Shown here: piece after piece, positions 37,858-46,609 of the stretch
Numbering within the stretch: the first letter of the stretch is position 1
How the letters are laid out: every line of letters starts with the position of its first letter
Assembly: GCF_003314995.1 (NCBI RefSeq)
Contig: NZ_QNRH01000001.1
Span: 745,436 to 809,435, forward strand
DNA: 64,000 nt
Origin: Pseudochrobactrum asaccharolyticum
GTDB lineage: Bacteria; Pseudomonadota; Alphaproteobacteria; Rhizobiales; Rhizobiaceae
Direction of reading: 5' to 3'
The notes under the pieces: generated by a model
What the model was told of the DNA's origin: nothing
Databases searched by the model: none
What the model saw: only the letters and a program-made list of their open reading frames with translations
Position numbers and translations under genes: made by a program

Positions 37858-39132
37858 ATGAGCAAAGTCAGCAACGGCGGTGGCGATTCCAAGAATACGC
37901 TCTATTGCTCCTTTTGCGGAAAAAGCCAGCATGAGGTGCGCAAGCTAATTGCGGGGCCGACCGTATTTATCTGTGACGAGTGTGTCGAGCTCTGCATGGA
38001 CATCATTCGCGAGGAAAACAAATCCTCGATGGTGAAGTCGCGTGAAGGTGTGCCGACCCCGCAGGAAATTATGGCTGTTCTCGATGATTATGTCATTGGT
38101 CAGAGCCAAGCCAAGCGTGTGCTTTCGGTAGCAGTTCACAATCACTATAAGCGTCTGGCTAATCAGCCGAAGGCCGGTGATGTTGAACTGGCAAAATCAA
38201 ATATTCTGCTTGTTGGCCCTACCGGTTGCGGTAAGACCTATCTGGCACAGACATTGGCGCGCATCATTGATGTGCCGTTCACCATGGCTGACGCCACGAC
38301 ACTGACCGAAGCCGGTTATGTCGGTGAAGATGTTGAAAATATCATTCTCAAACTGTTGCAGGCTGCCGACTACAATGTTGAGCGTGCACAGCGCGGTATC
38401 GTCTATATCGACGAAGTGGATAAAATCAGCCGTAAGGCCGACAATCCGTCGATTACCCGTGACGTATCAGGTGAGGGTGTACAGCAGGCTCTGCTGAAGA
38501 TCATGGAAGGCACTGTGGCTTCTGTCCCACCGCAGGGTGGACGCAAGCATCCGCAGCAGGAATTCCTGCAGGTGGACACAACCAACATCCTGTTCATTTG
38601 CGGTGGTGCGTTTGCCGGTCTTGATAAGATCATTTCATCGCGTGGTGAAAAGACCTCTATCGGCTTTAGCGCAACTGTAAAAGCGCCGGATGAACGCCGT
38701 ATCGGTGCGATTTTCCACGAGCTGGAACCGGAAGATCTGACAAAATTCGGCCTTATTCCTGAATTTGTCGGTCGTCTGCCGGTTATTGCAACACTGGAAG
38801 ATCTGGATATTCCGTCACTGGTCAAGATCCTGTCCGAGCCGAAAAATGCTCTGGTGAAGCAGTATCAGCGTCTTTTCGAGATGGAAGAAGTTGAACTGAC
38901 TTTCCACGATGATGCTCTGCAGGCAATTGCTGCCAAAGCCGTTGAGCGTAAAACCGGTGCGCGTGGTCTGCGTTCGATCATGGAAAAAATCCTGCTCGAT
39001 ACAATGTTTGACCTGCCAACACTGGAAGGTGTTCAGGAAGTTGTCATCTCTAGCGATGTCGTAGAAGGTAAGGCGCAGCCGCTTTATATCTACGGCGAAC
39101 GCAAGGAAGAAAAAGGCACTGCCTCTGCATAA
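37858..39132 (+). CDS. clpX: ATP-dependent Clp protease ATP-binding subunit ClpX
   Basis: ClpX is the AAA+ unfoldase that selects substrates and feeds them to ClpP. In alphaproteobacteria it also drives cell-cycle proteolysis. The 424-residue protein has an N-terminal zinc-binding domain (C17, C20, C39, C42). The AAA+ domain has Walker [13 protein letters not shown], the GYVGEDVE pore loop, Walker [12 protein letters not shown] and a sensor II region. The IGF-type ClpP-binding loop appears as IGFSA. GAAAGGAAACTGCG precedes the ATG. Confidence 0.98.
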   Translation: MSKVSNGGGDSKNTLYCSFCGKSQHEVRKLIAGPTVFICDECVELCMDIIREENKSSMVKSREGVPTPQEIMAVLDDYVIGQSQAKRVLSVAVHNHYKRLANQPKAGDVELAKSNILLVGPTGCGKTYLAQTLARIIDVPFTMADATTLTEAGYVGEDVENIILKLLQAADYNVERAQRGIVYIDEVDKISRKADNPSITRDVSGEGVQQALLKIMEGTVASVPPQGGRKHPQQEFLQVDTTNILFICGGAFAGLDKIISSRGEKTSIGFSATVKAPDERRIGAIFHELEPEDLTKFGLIPEFVGRLPVIATLEDLDIPSLVKILSEPKNALVKQYQRLFEMEEVELTFHDDALQAIAAKAVERKTGARGLRSIMEKILLDTMFDLPTLEGVQEVVISSDVVEGKAQPLYIYGERKEEKGTASA

Positions 39133-39156
39133 GGCACATGTCCGAATGAATTTTAG

Positions 39157-39190
39157 AAAACGCCCGGAAGAAATTTCGGGCGTTTTTGTG
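39157..39190 (+). terminator. Rho-independent terminator after clpX
   Basis: AAAACGCCCG (39157-39166) pairs with CGGGCGTTTT (39177-39186), followed by TGTG. The T-rich arm itself supplies the T-run. Confidence 0.8.
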
Positions 39191-39407
39191 TTTACGAATA
39201 TTTTTTAACGAGAAATGATTTTAATATGATTTATTTTATCATATTAAGCTGCGCGTGGTTGTGGACTATAGCCCGAATGGGCGAAAACCGGCGTTTTAGG
39301 CGTTTCATTCGTTGTAAAAGGGTTTAAAGTGTTGGTCTGCAATTTGCATTTTGATCCGGTGGTCATAAATGCGCTGATTTATTCTGCTGTATGAGGCACA
39401 GGAAGTG

Positions 39408-39440
39408 CTTGAAATACGGGCAGTGGGTGGCCAATTATAT
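39408..39440 (+). promoter_or_regulatory. Candidate heat-shock (RpoH-type) promoter upstream of lon
   Basis: CTTGAAA (39408-39414) and CCAATTATAT (39431-39440) are 16 bases apart, about 80 bases before the lon ATG. The -35 is a perfect heat-shock hexamer; the -10 is a partial match to CCCCATNT. lon is a known heat-shock gene in many bacteria. Confidence 0.45.
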
Positions 39441-39521
39441 AGTCGATGCACGCAGTGATTTGCTGATGAAACGGGGATCATTGTGTGGCGATCGGGTGGT
39501 TTACCCGGGAAAGGACTTAAA

Positions 39522-41945
39522 ATGACGGATACAGAGTTGAAGACATCCGCGGGTGGTCAGGACGGGCTTTATGCCGTGTTGCCGTTGCGCGATATTGTTG
39601 TCTTCCCGCATATGATTGTGCCGCTGTTTGTCGGCCGCGAAAGATCAATCCGTGCGCTTGAAGAAGTGATGGGCGTTGATAAGCAGATTCTGCTTGCGAC
39701 CCAGAAAAATGCTGCCGACGATGAGCCGGCCAATGATGCGATTTATGAAATCGGTACAGTGGCAAATGTGCTGCAGCTGCTGAAACTGCCGGACGGCACT
39801 GTGAAAGTGCTGGTCGAAGGTATCGCTCGCGCTAAAATCACCAAATTCAGTGATCGTGAAGATTATCACGAAGCCTATGCTGATATTCTGGAGCTGCCGG
39901 AAGAAGATTCGGTAGAGATTGAAGCGCTGTCCCGCTCAGTGATGAGCGACTTTGAAAATTACGTAAAGCTGAACAAGAAGATTTCGCCTGAAGTTGTCGG
40001 CGCGACCGGTCAGATCGATGATCATTCGAAACTGGCAGATACAGTTGCCTCGCATCTGGCGATCAAGATTGCTGAAAAGCAGGAAATGCTTTCGATCCTG
40101 TCGGTTCGTGAGCGTCTTGAAAAAGCTTTGGAATATATGGAATCCGAAATCTCGGTTCTTCAGGTCGAGAAGCGCATCCGCTCGCGTGTTAAGCGCCAGA
40201 TGGAAAAGACCCAGCGCGAATATTACCTGAACGAACAGATGAAGGCTATCCAGAAGGAACTGGGCGATGGCGAAGACGGCAAGGATGAACTGGCCGAGCT
40301 GGAAGAACGCATTGCCAAGACCAAGCTGAGCAAGGAAGCTGCGGAAAAAGCGCAGGCTGAAATGAAGAAGCTGCGGTCGATGAGCCCGATGTCTGCGGAA
40401 GCTTCCGTGGTGCGCAACTACCTCGACTGGCTGTTGTCACTGCCATGGGGCAAGAAGTCTAAGGTTAAAACTGATCTGGCTTTTGCTGAAGGCGTGCTGG
40501 ATACAGAGCATTTTGGTCTGGAAAAGGTCAAAGAGCGTATTGTCGAGTATCTCGCGGTACAGTCACGCGCTGCCAAGATCAAAGGCCCGATCATTTGTCT
40601 CGTTGGCCCTCCGGGGGTTGGTAAGACCTCGCTTGCGCGTTCTATCGCCAATGCAACCGGTCGTGAATATGTACGTATGTCGCTGGGCGGCGTGCGTGAT
40701 GAGGCTGAAATCCGCGGTCACCGCAGAACCTATATCGGCTCTATGCCGGGTAAGGTTATTCAGTCGATGAAGAAAGCCAAGAAGTCCAACCCGCTGTTCC
40801 TTCTCGATGAGATCGACAAAATGGGTCAGGATTTCCGTGGCGATCCGTCATCGGCAATGCTGGAAGTGCTGGATCCGGAACAGAATGCAACCTTCATGGA
40901 TCATTATCTGGAGGTCGAATATGACCTGTCCAACGTAATGTTCGTGACGACTGCAAACTCGCTGAATATTCCGGGCCCTCTGCTTGACCGTATGGAGATC
41001 ATCCGTATCGCCGGTTACACCGAGGATGAAAAACTTGAAATTGCCAAGCGGCATTTGCTGCCAAAGGCAATCAAGGAACATGCTTTGCAGCCGAATGAAT
41101 TCTCGGTTGATGAAGCAGCCATTCTTGCTGTGATCCAGCACTACACCCGCGAAGCCGGTGTGCGTAGTCTTGAGCGTGAAATGATGAAACTGGCGCGTAA
41201 AGCTGTCACGGAAATCGCACGTAAGAAGACCAAGTCGGTTCATGTGACGAAAGATAATATTTCTGATTATCTCGGTGTCATGAAGTTCCGTTACGGACAG
41301 ATCGACGGTGAAGATCAGATTGGTGTTGTAACCGGTCTGGCATGGACGGAAGTGGGCGGCGAATTGCTGACCATTGAAGGCGTGATGATGCCAGGTAAAG
41401 GTCGCATGACTGTTACCGGTAACCTGCGTGATGTGATGAAGGAATCCATTTCGGCTGCGGCATCCTATGTCCGCTCCCGTGCGGTGGATTTCGGCATCGA
41501 ACCTCCGCTGTTTGACAAACGTGATATCCACGTGCACGTGCCGGAAGGTGCGACACCAAAGGATGGTCCGTCTGCCGGTACAGCAATGGTAACTGCGATT
41601 GTTTCTGTGCTGACCGGTATTCCGGTACGCAAAGACGTTGCTATGACCGGTGAGGTCACATTGCGTGGTCGTGTTCTGCCGATTGGCGGCCTGAAGGAAA
41701 AACTGCTTGCAGCTCTGCGCGGCGGTATCAAGAAGGTGCTGATTCCGGAAGAAAACGCCAAGGATCTGGCTGAAATTCCGGACAATGTGAAAAACGCATT
41801 GGAAATCATTCCGGTTTCTTATGTCGGTGAAGTGCTTGAACATGCACTGACCCGCAAGCCGGAGCCGATCGAATGGGTTGAACCGGAAACGCCGGCAATT
41901 GCAAAAGCCGGTGAAGATGATGCTGTTGTGGGCATGGCTCACTAA
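39522..41945 (+). CDS. lon: ATP-dependent protease Lon
   Basis: Lon degrades misfolded and regulatory proteins; in alphaproteobacteria its substrates include CcrM and SciP. The 807-residue protein has the N-terminal substrate domain (about 15-220) and a coiled-coil region. The AAA+ module has [13 protein letters not shown] and [11 protein letters not shown]. The protease domain has the catalytic Ser684 in [11 protein letters not shown] and a Lys about 43 residues later. I chose the ATG at 39522 with AAAGGA upstream; a GTG at 39483 would add 13 unconserved residues. Confidence 0.97.
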   Translation: MTDTELKTSAGGQDGLYAVLPLRDIVVFPHMIVPLFVGRERSIRALEEVMGVDKQILLATQKNAADDEPANDAIYEIGTVANVLQLLKLPDGTVKVLVEGIARAKITKFSDREDYHEAYADILELPEEDSVEIEALSRSVMSDFENYVKLNKKISPEVVGATGQIDDHSKLADTVASHLAIKIAEKQEMLSILSVRERLEKALEYMESEISVLQVEKRIRSRVKRQMEKTQREYYLNEQMKAIQKELGDGEDGKDELAELEERIAKTKLSKEAAEKAQAEMKKLRSMSPMSAEASVVRNYLDWLLSLPWGKKSKVKTDLAFAEGVLDTEHFGLEKVKERIVEYLAVQSRAAKIKGPIICLVGPPGVGKTSLARSIANATGREYVRMSLGGVRDEAEIRGHRRTYIGSMPGKVIQSMKKAKKSNPLFLLDEIDKMGQDFRGDPSSAMLEVLDPEQNATFMDHYLEVEYDLSNVMFVTTANSLNIPGPLLDRMEIIRIAGYTEDEKLEIAKRHLLPKAIKEHALQPNEFSVDEAAILAVIQHYTREAGVRSLEREMMKLARKAVTEIARKKTKSVHVTKDNISDYLGVMKFRYGQIDGEDQIGVVTGLAWTEVGGELLTIEGVMMPGKGRMTVTGNLRDVMKESISAAASYVRSRAVDFGIEPPLFDKRDIHVHVPEGATPKDGPSAGTAMVTAIVSVLTGIPVRKDVAMTGEVTLRGRVLPIGGLKEKLLAALRGGIKKVLIPEENAKDLAEIPDNVKNALEIIPVSYVGEVLEHALTRKPEPIEWVEPETPAIAKAGEDDAVVGMAH

Positions 41946-41965
41946 TCATCTGATCTGAGATATTT

Positions 41966-41998
41966 AAAGCCCCGCAAGTCTGACTTGCGGGGCTTTTT
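41966..41998 (+). terminator. Rho-independent terminator after lon
   Basis: A perfect 14-bp stem (41966-41979 with 41983-41996) with a 3-base loop is followed by TTTT within the arm and tail. Confidence 0.92.
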
Positions 41999-42001
41999 GC
42001 T

Positions 42002-42109
42002 GAGCATTTCACAGTCAAGTTGGATCAACTTGGACAGTCCGTGACAATGCGATAAACTAAAGAATCTAGAGCGGACGCTATGATCCAATCCAGATATAAA
42101 CCGCTCTAG
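42002..42109 (+). repeat. Two-module palindromic intergenic element, type D, copy 2
   Basis: This 108-bp element has module 1 GAGCATTTCACAGTC...GTGACAATGCG and the joining segment ACTAAAGAATCTAGAGCG. Module 2 ends CCGCTCTAG. It aligns with the reverse complement of 34180-34282, with the ends and joining segment conserved and the palindrome interiors diverged. It lies between the lon terminator and the end of the next gene and overlaps the last four bases of the 42106-42684 frame (its stop codon). Confidence 0.85.
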
Positions 42110-42684
42110 TTTGGATAGATCGGCAAAGTTACATTCCAGCGATCTTGCGGGGCTGGTCGTCCGGTATCAGCGCAACTGACACTGATACGCTTTGCCTGAT
42201 CCGCATCATCGCGCCATGCTGTATCCAGTGGCAGCAGACATTCGGGCACAACCACCTTGGCATTAACAACAGGAAATGCCCAATTGCTGTTCTGCTCAAT
42301 GTTTTGATAATTGATGAAACGTGCTGCAACGGCAGCAATCTCATCAAGGTCTTGCATGGTTGTATTTACCTGCCTTTGGTGCTCGGCAAAAATCGCATGG
42401 CACATACGCAGATTGTCGAGGCCAAAACGCTGGCGGCAATAAGTGCGAATTTCCTCAATATTCGCCACTGACAGCTTTTCAAAAGCCTCAACGTCACACT
42501 CACCACAAACAATCGGATTAACAAAGAAGAGCTGAAGAGACGGCTGTTGCTTGACGAAAAAGCTGTAATCCGTGTCATGCTCGCCATATTTCACCTCAAT
42601 ACCAGTGAAAAGAGCGGCTGCCAGTAACAACGGTGTCAGAGCCAAAGCGGCAAGCAATATGAATTTTCTCATGAAATACGCCAT
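42106..42684 (-). CDS. Exported or membrane-anchored protein with CxxC motif, function unknown
   Basis: I do not recognise this 192-residue protein. It has a basic start (MRKF) and one hydrophobic segment (about residues 8-28), so it is secreted or anchored in the inner membrane. A mature part follows with a CxxC motif (VCGEC, near residue 60) and at least four more cysteines (TYC, MCHA, PEC, VSC). That number suggests disulfides or metal binding. The stop codon lies in the end of a palindromic repeat. The start may be at 42684 or at an ATG at 42672. It is on the same strand as aztD, but a terminator lies between them. Confidence 0.7.
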   Translation of the reverse strand: MAYFMRKFILLAALALTPLLLAAALFTGIEVKYGEHDTDYSFFVKQQPSLQLFFVNPIVCGECDVEAFEKLSVANIEEIRTYCRQRFGLDNLRMCHAIFAEHQRQVNTTMQDLDEIAAVAARFINYQNIEQNSNWAFPVVNAKVVVPECLLPLDTAWRDDADQAKRISVSCADTGRPAPQDRWNVTLPIYPN

Positions 42685-42732
42685 TCGTGAAACAGACTAT
42701 GACTGCCTTAAGCAGCGAACATCCGAATGGCA

Positions 42733-42766
42733 AATACAAAAAAGACCGGCGTTAAACCGGTCTTTT
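42733..42766 (-). terminator. Rho-independent terminator after aztD
   Basis: A 10-bp stem (42740-42749 with 42757-42766) is followed on the minus strand by seven T. It lies 20 bases past the aztD stop. Confidence 0.85.
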
Positions 42767-42786
42767 CATTTTGGGTGCGTTGGAGC

Positions 42787-44013
42787 TTAATGCACGGCAC
42801 CGGAGCCGCCGACAGCAACAATACTAAATGGCTGATCAGCCACCGCAATGGTGCGGTCTTCTTTGAAACTCTCAATATTGATCAGACGAACCAGACTGTG
42901 GCGTGGATCCGTGATCGCGATATGATCACCTGCAACCGCCAGACGCGGGCGCGGATCACGCCAGTGACCATCTTTACTGTAAGGCTCGGTCACTTTAGCT
43001 GAACGAACAATTGTCCCGTCCAGAATATTGATGAGATGCAACTGGCCGTCTTCTGTCAGCACATAGGCGTTTTTCAGACGGGCAGGGTCGAGTGCGAAAT
43101 CCACGCGACGGGTCGGCAGATCGACTAGGCGATAAGGCGTATCACTTTCCGGATCAATCAGCGCAATTTTGTCCTCACCATAATTTCCGAGAAAAAACTG
43201 AATCGCTTTGCTGCCAAGTAAGGTGCTGACTTTGCCTTTTGGCAGATCAGCACCATAGCTCAGCATTTTCAGCTCGGCTTGTTTGTCTTTAGACGGGCTG
43301 GCAATCAGCACACCTTCTTCACAACCAAAGGCCACAAGACTGGCGGAGAAAGCTTCGCCATGCAAAGCTGTGCAGGTTGCGACATCGCCGTTCTGCTTGC
43401 CATCAGAATCAAGTACACGCAGGCCAAGGCGCGGCGGCAGGGCATCCGGTTTGGTTTCTGCTTCGAGATTTGGCACGGAAGCCAGATATTGATTGCCGAA
43501 TGGCACAACCACACCATGATGCGGCGCTGTGGCATCAATGATCTTAGCCTGCGGATTTCCTTTCAGAATATCCTGCTCGGACAATTCATGCGCTTTGCCT
43601 TCACGGTCAAAGAACAGCACGACATTGTCGCCATGCATCACGGCATGAACCGGCCGCTTACCTTCAAATTTTTCTTTCAGCAAAGCTGTATCCGAAATCT
43701 CAAGATCACGATGATCGCCATGATCTTCGAGCTTGATGCCTGTCTTGATAACATTCACCACATCATCTTCGGTTTGCACTGCAAAGACGGTTTCACCTGA
43801 ATTACTGGCCGCCAGTGCCGCATAGCCTTTAAGGTCGAATTTCCCGAGTTCTTTACCGCTTTCCAGATCAATCGCACGAACCACCGGTTTGGTGTGATCG
43901 GCAACAAACAGCCGCCAGACCTGTTTATGCTCCTCATCAGCATTGGCATGGCCTGTAATTAATACGGATCCTAACATGCTTAGCGCAGTCGCGCTTTTCA
44001 GCCACATACCCAT
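42787..44013 (-). CDS. aztD: Periplasmic zinc metallochaperone AztD
   Basis: AztD is a beta-propeller protein that delivers zinc to the binding protein AztC of the AztABC uptake transporter. The 408-residue frame has a signal peptide ending near residue 25 and the family landmarks VWRLFVADHTKPVVRAIDLESG and TEDDVVNVI. It has the His/Asp-rich loop DHGDHRDLE proposed for zinc transfer, HGEAFSASLVAFGCEEGV, FLGNYGEDKIALIDP, RRVDFALDPA, EPYSKDGHWRDPRPRLA and the C-terminal GGSGAVH. GAGG precedes the ATG at 44013. Unusually, aztA, aztB and aztC are not adjacent. Zur-like palindromes lie upstream. Confidence 0.9.
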   Translation of the reverse strand: MGMWLKSATALSMLGSVLITGHANADEEHKQVWRLFVADHTKPVVRAIDLESGKELGKFDLKGYAALAASNSGETVFAVQTEDDVVNVIKTGIKLEDHGDHRDLEISDTALLKEKFEGKRPVHAVMHGDNVVLFFDREGKAHELSEQDILKGNPQAKIIDATAPHHGVVVPFGNQYLASVPNLEAETKPDALPPRLGLRVLDSDGKQNGDVATCTALHGEAFSASLVAFGCEEGVLIASPSKDKQAELKMLSYGADLPKGKVSTLLGSKAIQFFLGNYGEDKIALIDPESDTPYRLVDLPTRRVDFALDPARLKNAYVLTEDGQLHLINILDGTIVRSAKVTEPYSKDGHWRDPRPRLAVAGDHIAITDPRHSLVRLINIESFKEDRTIAVADQPFSIVAVGGSGAVH

Positions 44014-44029
44014 CAATAACCTCGAATCT

Positions 44030-44114
44030 GAAATGTAATAACATTACGATTGGTAATTATGATTGCAGAGTATGTCTATGCCGGAATGGAAATTAATTGT
44101 AACTATATAACATT
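44030..44114 (-). promoter_or_regulatory. Zur-like palindromes upstream of aztD
   Basis: Two AT-rich imperfect palindromes resemble zinc-repressor (Zur) operators. One is GAAATGTAATAACATTAC at 44030-44047, 17 bases before the ATG and overlapping the leader. The other is TGTAACTATATAACATT at 44098-44114. Zur boxes in proteobacteria centre on TGTTATA-TATAACA. The match is partial, and regulation by zinc is inferred also from the gene's function. Confidence 0.45.
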
Positions 44115-44175
44115 TTAATGTGTATTTGGAAAACCGGGCAGAGATTTCGCAATAAACGGTGCGTAAATATAATTT

Positions 44176-44209
44176 GGGCGCCGTGTGTTCGGAGAAACAC
44201 ACGGCGCCC
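44176..44209 (-). terminator. Strong hairpin after the dioxygenase-hydrolase gene
   Basis: A perfect 14-bp GC-rich stem (44176-44189 with 44196-44209) lies just past the stop. The minus-strand tail AAATTATAT has few T, so termination may be incomplete. Confidence 0.65.
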
Positions 44210-44221
44210 GAAGAGTACGAT

Positions 44222-45739
44222 TTATAAACTCAACCAGTTTTTGGCACGGGCAATATCTTCCGGCGACAGGGCGTGTCCTGTTTCAAGCTTCTCTGCTGTC
44301 AGCTCCACACCACAACTTTCCAGCCATGTGTTAAGTGCCGGTGCAAATTCACTGAACGGGTCTTTGCTGCCGGTGAGGGTGAGGGCAGCCGTGCCTTTCA
44401 GATCAACTTGCGGGGCATCTTCCAGCACCTGCATCGGGCGGGACAGAATCGCACGACGGATCAGTTGCGGATAAAGCGCCATAACTGCTGCCGCAAAATT
44501 TGCACCGTTTGAATAGCCGAGCACGGTGATATTCTCCGCTTTCAGACCATAGGCAGCTATTGCCCCTTCATAAAAGGCTTTGAAAGCCTCTGCTTCAGAG
44601 CGGATATCCGCCTGATCGAACTGCGTTGCACCAAAACGGCGGAACCAGCGTGCAGTGCCTTCTTCATGACTGCGGCCACGCACGCCAAGCAGCGTAGCAC
44701 GTGGATTTATGCGATGTGCCATAGGCATCAGATCAGCTTCATTGCCGCCGGTACCATGCAATAACAGCATAATGCTGCCGTCCGGATCTTGCGGTGTATA
44801 GAAGCGATGCACAAAGGGCAGGTCGCGCATCACAATGCGCTCTTCACCCGGCATGGCAAATTGCGGCATCAGCACTTTCAGGTCTTGTGCGCGTTCCTGA
44901 TCATGGGGCGGCACGAATAAGGTTTCGCCCAGATGCTCCGGTGTCTCGTCAATGGTAAAGCCCGGTCCGTCTGTTGCCAGCTCAATCAATATGCCGCCTG
45001 GTTCACGCACATAGAGCGAGGTGAAATAATTGCGGTCGTGATAATTGGTGACAGAGGAGTTGAGGCGCGACAGTTCGGCCTCAGCAGCTTTAACCGCATC
45101 AACATCCTTGGCGCGGAAGGCCACATGATCGGCAATTCCTGTGCCTGGAATCCCCTGAACGAATCCGGTGACATTACGCACATCAATAAAATCCGTATCG
45201 GACACCATGCGCAGCACAGAATCTTCGCGTTGGCCTTCGCTATAGCCGAAGCGTTTGACGAAAGCGGCGGTTTCTTCCTGCGTTTCCGTAAAGAGTGTCA
45301 CGCTATGCAGGCGCGAAGGTGCGGATTTCCAAGGATGTCCGGTGGACATCTCATGGCCGACCAGTTTGACGATCACACCATCCGGATCTTTAAGGCGCAA
45401 TACAGATTCGCCGAATTCGCGTTTTGGCCCTTCAACCTGAATATGCTGCGATAAAGCACACGTCAGCCAGTCACCGATTGATTCCGGCGGTACAGCCAAA
45501 GCAATCTCCGCCACCTGACCATGGCCAACACGGCCACGTGCACCTTCTTCCCAGACCAGAAAGGTAATCAGCGAGCCGGGAGAACCGACAGCATCGCCGT
45601 AAAACAGGTGTAATTGTTCGCCGTCTTCATAGCCGCCGGTTTGCTTCACCAGCCGCAGTCCCAGAAAACCGGCATAAAAATCAATATTAGCCTGCACATT
45701 ACGCGTGATCAGAGTCACATGATGAATACCGGAGGTCAT
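44222..45739 (-). CDS. Fusion of ring-cleaving dioxygenase (VOC, MhqO-like) and serine hydrolase (MhqD-like)
   Basis: This 505-residue protein joins two activities that are separate neighbours (mhqO, mhqD) in Bacillus quinone-stress operons. Residues 1-135 and 150-290 are two VOC/glyoxalase modules (GIHHVTLITRNVQANIDFYAGFLG; RLHSVTLFTE). Metal ligands are plausible at the His of GIHHVT and the Glu of LIELATDGPGF. Residues about 310-505 form an alpha/beta hydrolase with LHGTGGNE and the triad Ser410 (GYSNG), Asp460 and His489. The likely role is detoxification of hydroquinones or catechols. No adjacent MarR-type regulator is seen. Confidence 0.88.
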   Translation of the reverse strand: MTSGIHHVTLITRNVQANIDFYAGFLGLRLVKQTGGYEDGEQLHLFYGDAVGSPGSLITFLVWEEGARGRVGHGQVAEIALAVPPESIGDWLTCALSQHIQVEGPKREFGESVLRLKDPDGVIVKLVGHEMSTGHPWKSAPSRLHSVTLFTETQEETAAFVKRFGYSEGQREDSVLRMVSDTDFIDVRNVTGFVQGIPGTGIADHVAFRAKDVDAVKAAEAELSRLNSSVTNYHDRNYFTSLYVREPGGILIELATDGPGFTIDETPEHLGETLFVPPHDQERAQDLKVLMPQFAMPGEERIVMRDLPFVHRFYTPQDPDGSIMLLLHGTGGNEADLMPMAHRINPRATLLGVRGRSHEEGTARWFRRFGATQFDQADIRSEAEAFKAFYEGAIAAYGLKAENITVLGYSNGANFAAAVMALYPQLIRRAILSRPMQVLEDAPQVDLKGTAALTLTGSKDPFSEFAPALNTWLESCGVELTAEKLETGHALSPEDIARAKNWLSL

Positions 45740-45802
45740 GGTCGCCTTTCTGAATACGGATAAGCAGAGATTCGCTTTATCCGTAATGATATCGCTGCGT
45801 TT

Positions 45803-45895
45803 AGAGCGGTTTCAGTACATGCTGAAACCGCTCTAGCTTTTGTTTTTACGCGCATTTTATCCGAAAACCGTTTCACACTTTTCGGAATGCGCTCT
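45803..45895 (+). repeat. Two-module palindromic intergenic element, type C
   Basis: Module 1 (45803-45834) is a perfect hairpin AGAGCGGTTTCAG...CTGAAACCGCTCT. Module 2 (45835-45895) holds CCGAAAACCGTTTCACACTTTTCGG and ends GCGCTCT. Module 2 recurs alone and inverted at 18004-18057. It lies in the 409-bp spacer between the dioxygenase-hydrolase gene and the tRNA genes. Confidence 0.82.
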
Positions 45896-45981
45896 GATTG
45901 CTTGCTAATATGGAGAGGCGGGCGATGTTTATCAATTAGAGACTTATGACGTGCCGGTAATTTATGGCTCAGGATCAATAT

Positions 45982-46017
45982 AAAAAAAGACCCCGTTCTG
46001 ACAAACAAAACGGGGCT
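45982..46017 (-). terminator. Terminator, probably of the tRNA-Lys transcript
   Basis: On the minus strand an ACGGGG/CCCCGT stem (46015-46008 with 45996-45991) is followed by TCTTTTTTT. It lies about 130 bases downstream of the first tRNA-Lys gene, the only gene it could serve on that strand. Confidence 0.65.
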
Positions 46018-46144
46018 GATTTGAGTAGGTATCATGAGGAGATCAACTTGGTGAAAAATCATCTGTTGACGTACCCACTATACGCAGGCTGCTGCGTTTA
46101 AATAGTCCAATTAGATATAAGCTATATATTGGGAAGTTTTGAGA

Positions 46145-46304
46145 GAGATGGTGAGCGCGCACGGGTTCGAACCGTGGACCTACTGATTAAAAGTCAGTTG
46201 CTCTACCGGCTGAGCTACGCGCTCTTGCAATCTCTTGAAAGACCTTGTGGTCTTTATCGGAGCACCTCGGTAATGCTCTGCAAGTGAGGCGATACATAAG
46301 GGGG
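46145..46304 (-). repeat. Tandem duplication unit with tRNA-Lys, unit 1
   Basis: About 160 bases, comprising the tRNA, a short leader hairpin (AAAGACC/GGTCTTT) and the conserved block CGGAGCACCTCGGTAATGCTC to ACATAAGGGG, recur at 46451-46609. The tRNA is identical and the flank is nearly so. The block probably holds the promoter (TTGCAG near 46283 and CGATAA near 46259 on the minus strand). Confidence 0.8.
46149..46224 (-). tRNA. tRNA-Lys (anticodon TTT), copy 1
   Basis: On the minus strand the 76-base sequence folds as a cloverleaf. The acceptor stem is GAGCGCG/CGCGCTC, the D arm starts TAGCTCAGCCGGTAGAGC, and the anticodon arm is CTGACTTTTAATCAG with anticodon TTT. The T arm has GGTTCGAACCC, with discriminator A and an encoded CCA. 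It is identical to the second copy 306 bases away. Confidence 0.97.
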
Positions 46305-46450
46305 ATTGATTAGAACGTCAATACTAAAAATCACTGTTTAAATTCAAAATCTTAAGTTTATACACAGGTTGCGTAAACAGGCGGATTCAGAGCGTGAAAC
46401 GGAAATATTATCAGTAACGCGGATTGTATGTTTTGTTTTGGGAAGAGAAG

Positions 46451-46609
46451 GAGATGGTGAGCGCGCACGGGTTCGAACCGTGGACCTACTGATTAAAAGT
46501 CAGTTGCTCTACCGGCTGAGCTACGCGCTCTTGCAATCTCGTAAAGACACATGGTCTTTTATCGGAGCACCTCGGTAATGCTCAGCAAGTGGGGCGATAC
46601 ATAAGGGGC
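46451..46609 (-). repeat. Tandem duplication unit with tRNA-Lys, unit 2
   Basis: This is the partner of 46145-46304. The leader hairpin is kept but with different bases (AAAGAC/GTCTTT). The rest of the spacer up to ccdA (46610-47012) has no gene I can support. Confidence 0.8.
46455..46530 (-). tRNA. tRNA-Lys (anticodon TTT), copy 2
   Basis: It is identical over 76 bases to the copy at 46149-46224, including the encoded CCA. It is the upstream of the two in transcription direction. Its own promoter-like block is also duplicated. Confidence 0.97.

Noticed and set aside
46149-46530. tRNA-Lys pair as an integrated-element attachment site
   Set aside because: The duplicated unit includes the whole tRNA and its upstream block, and no integrase or phage-like gene lies between or beside the copies.
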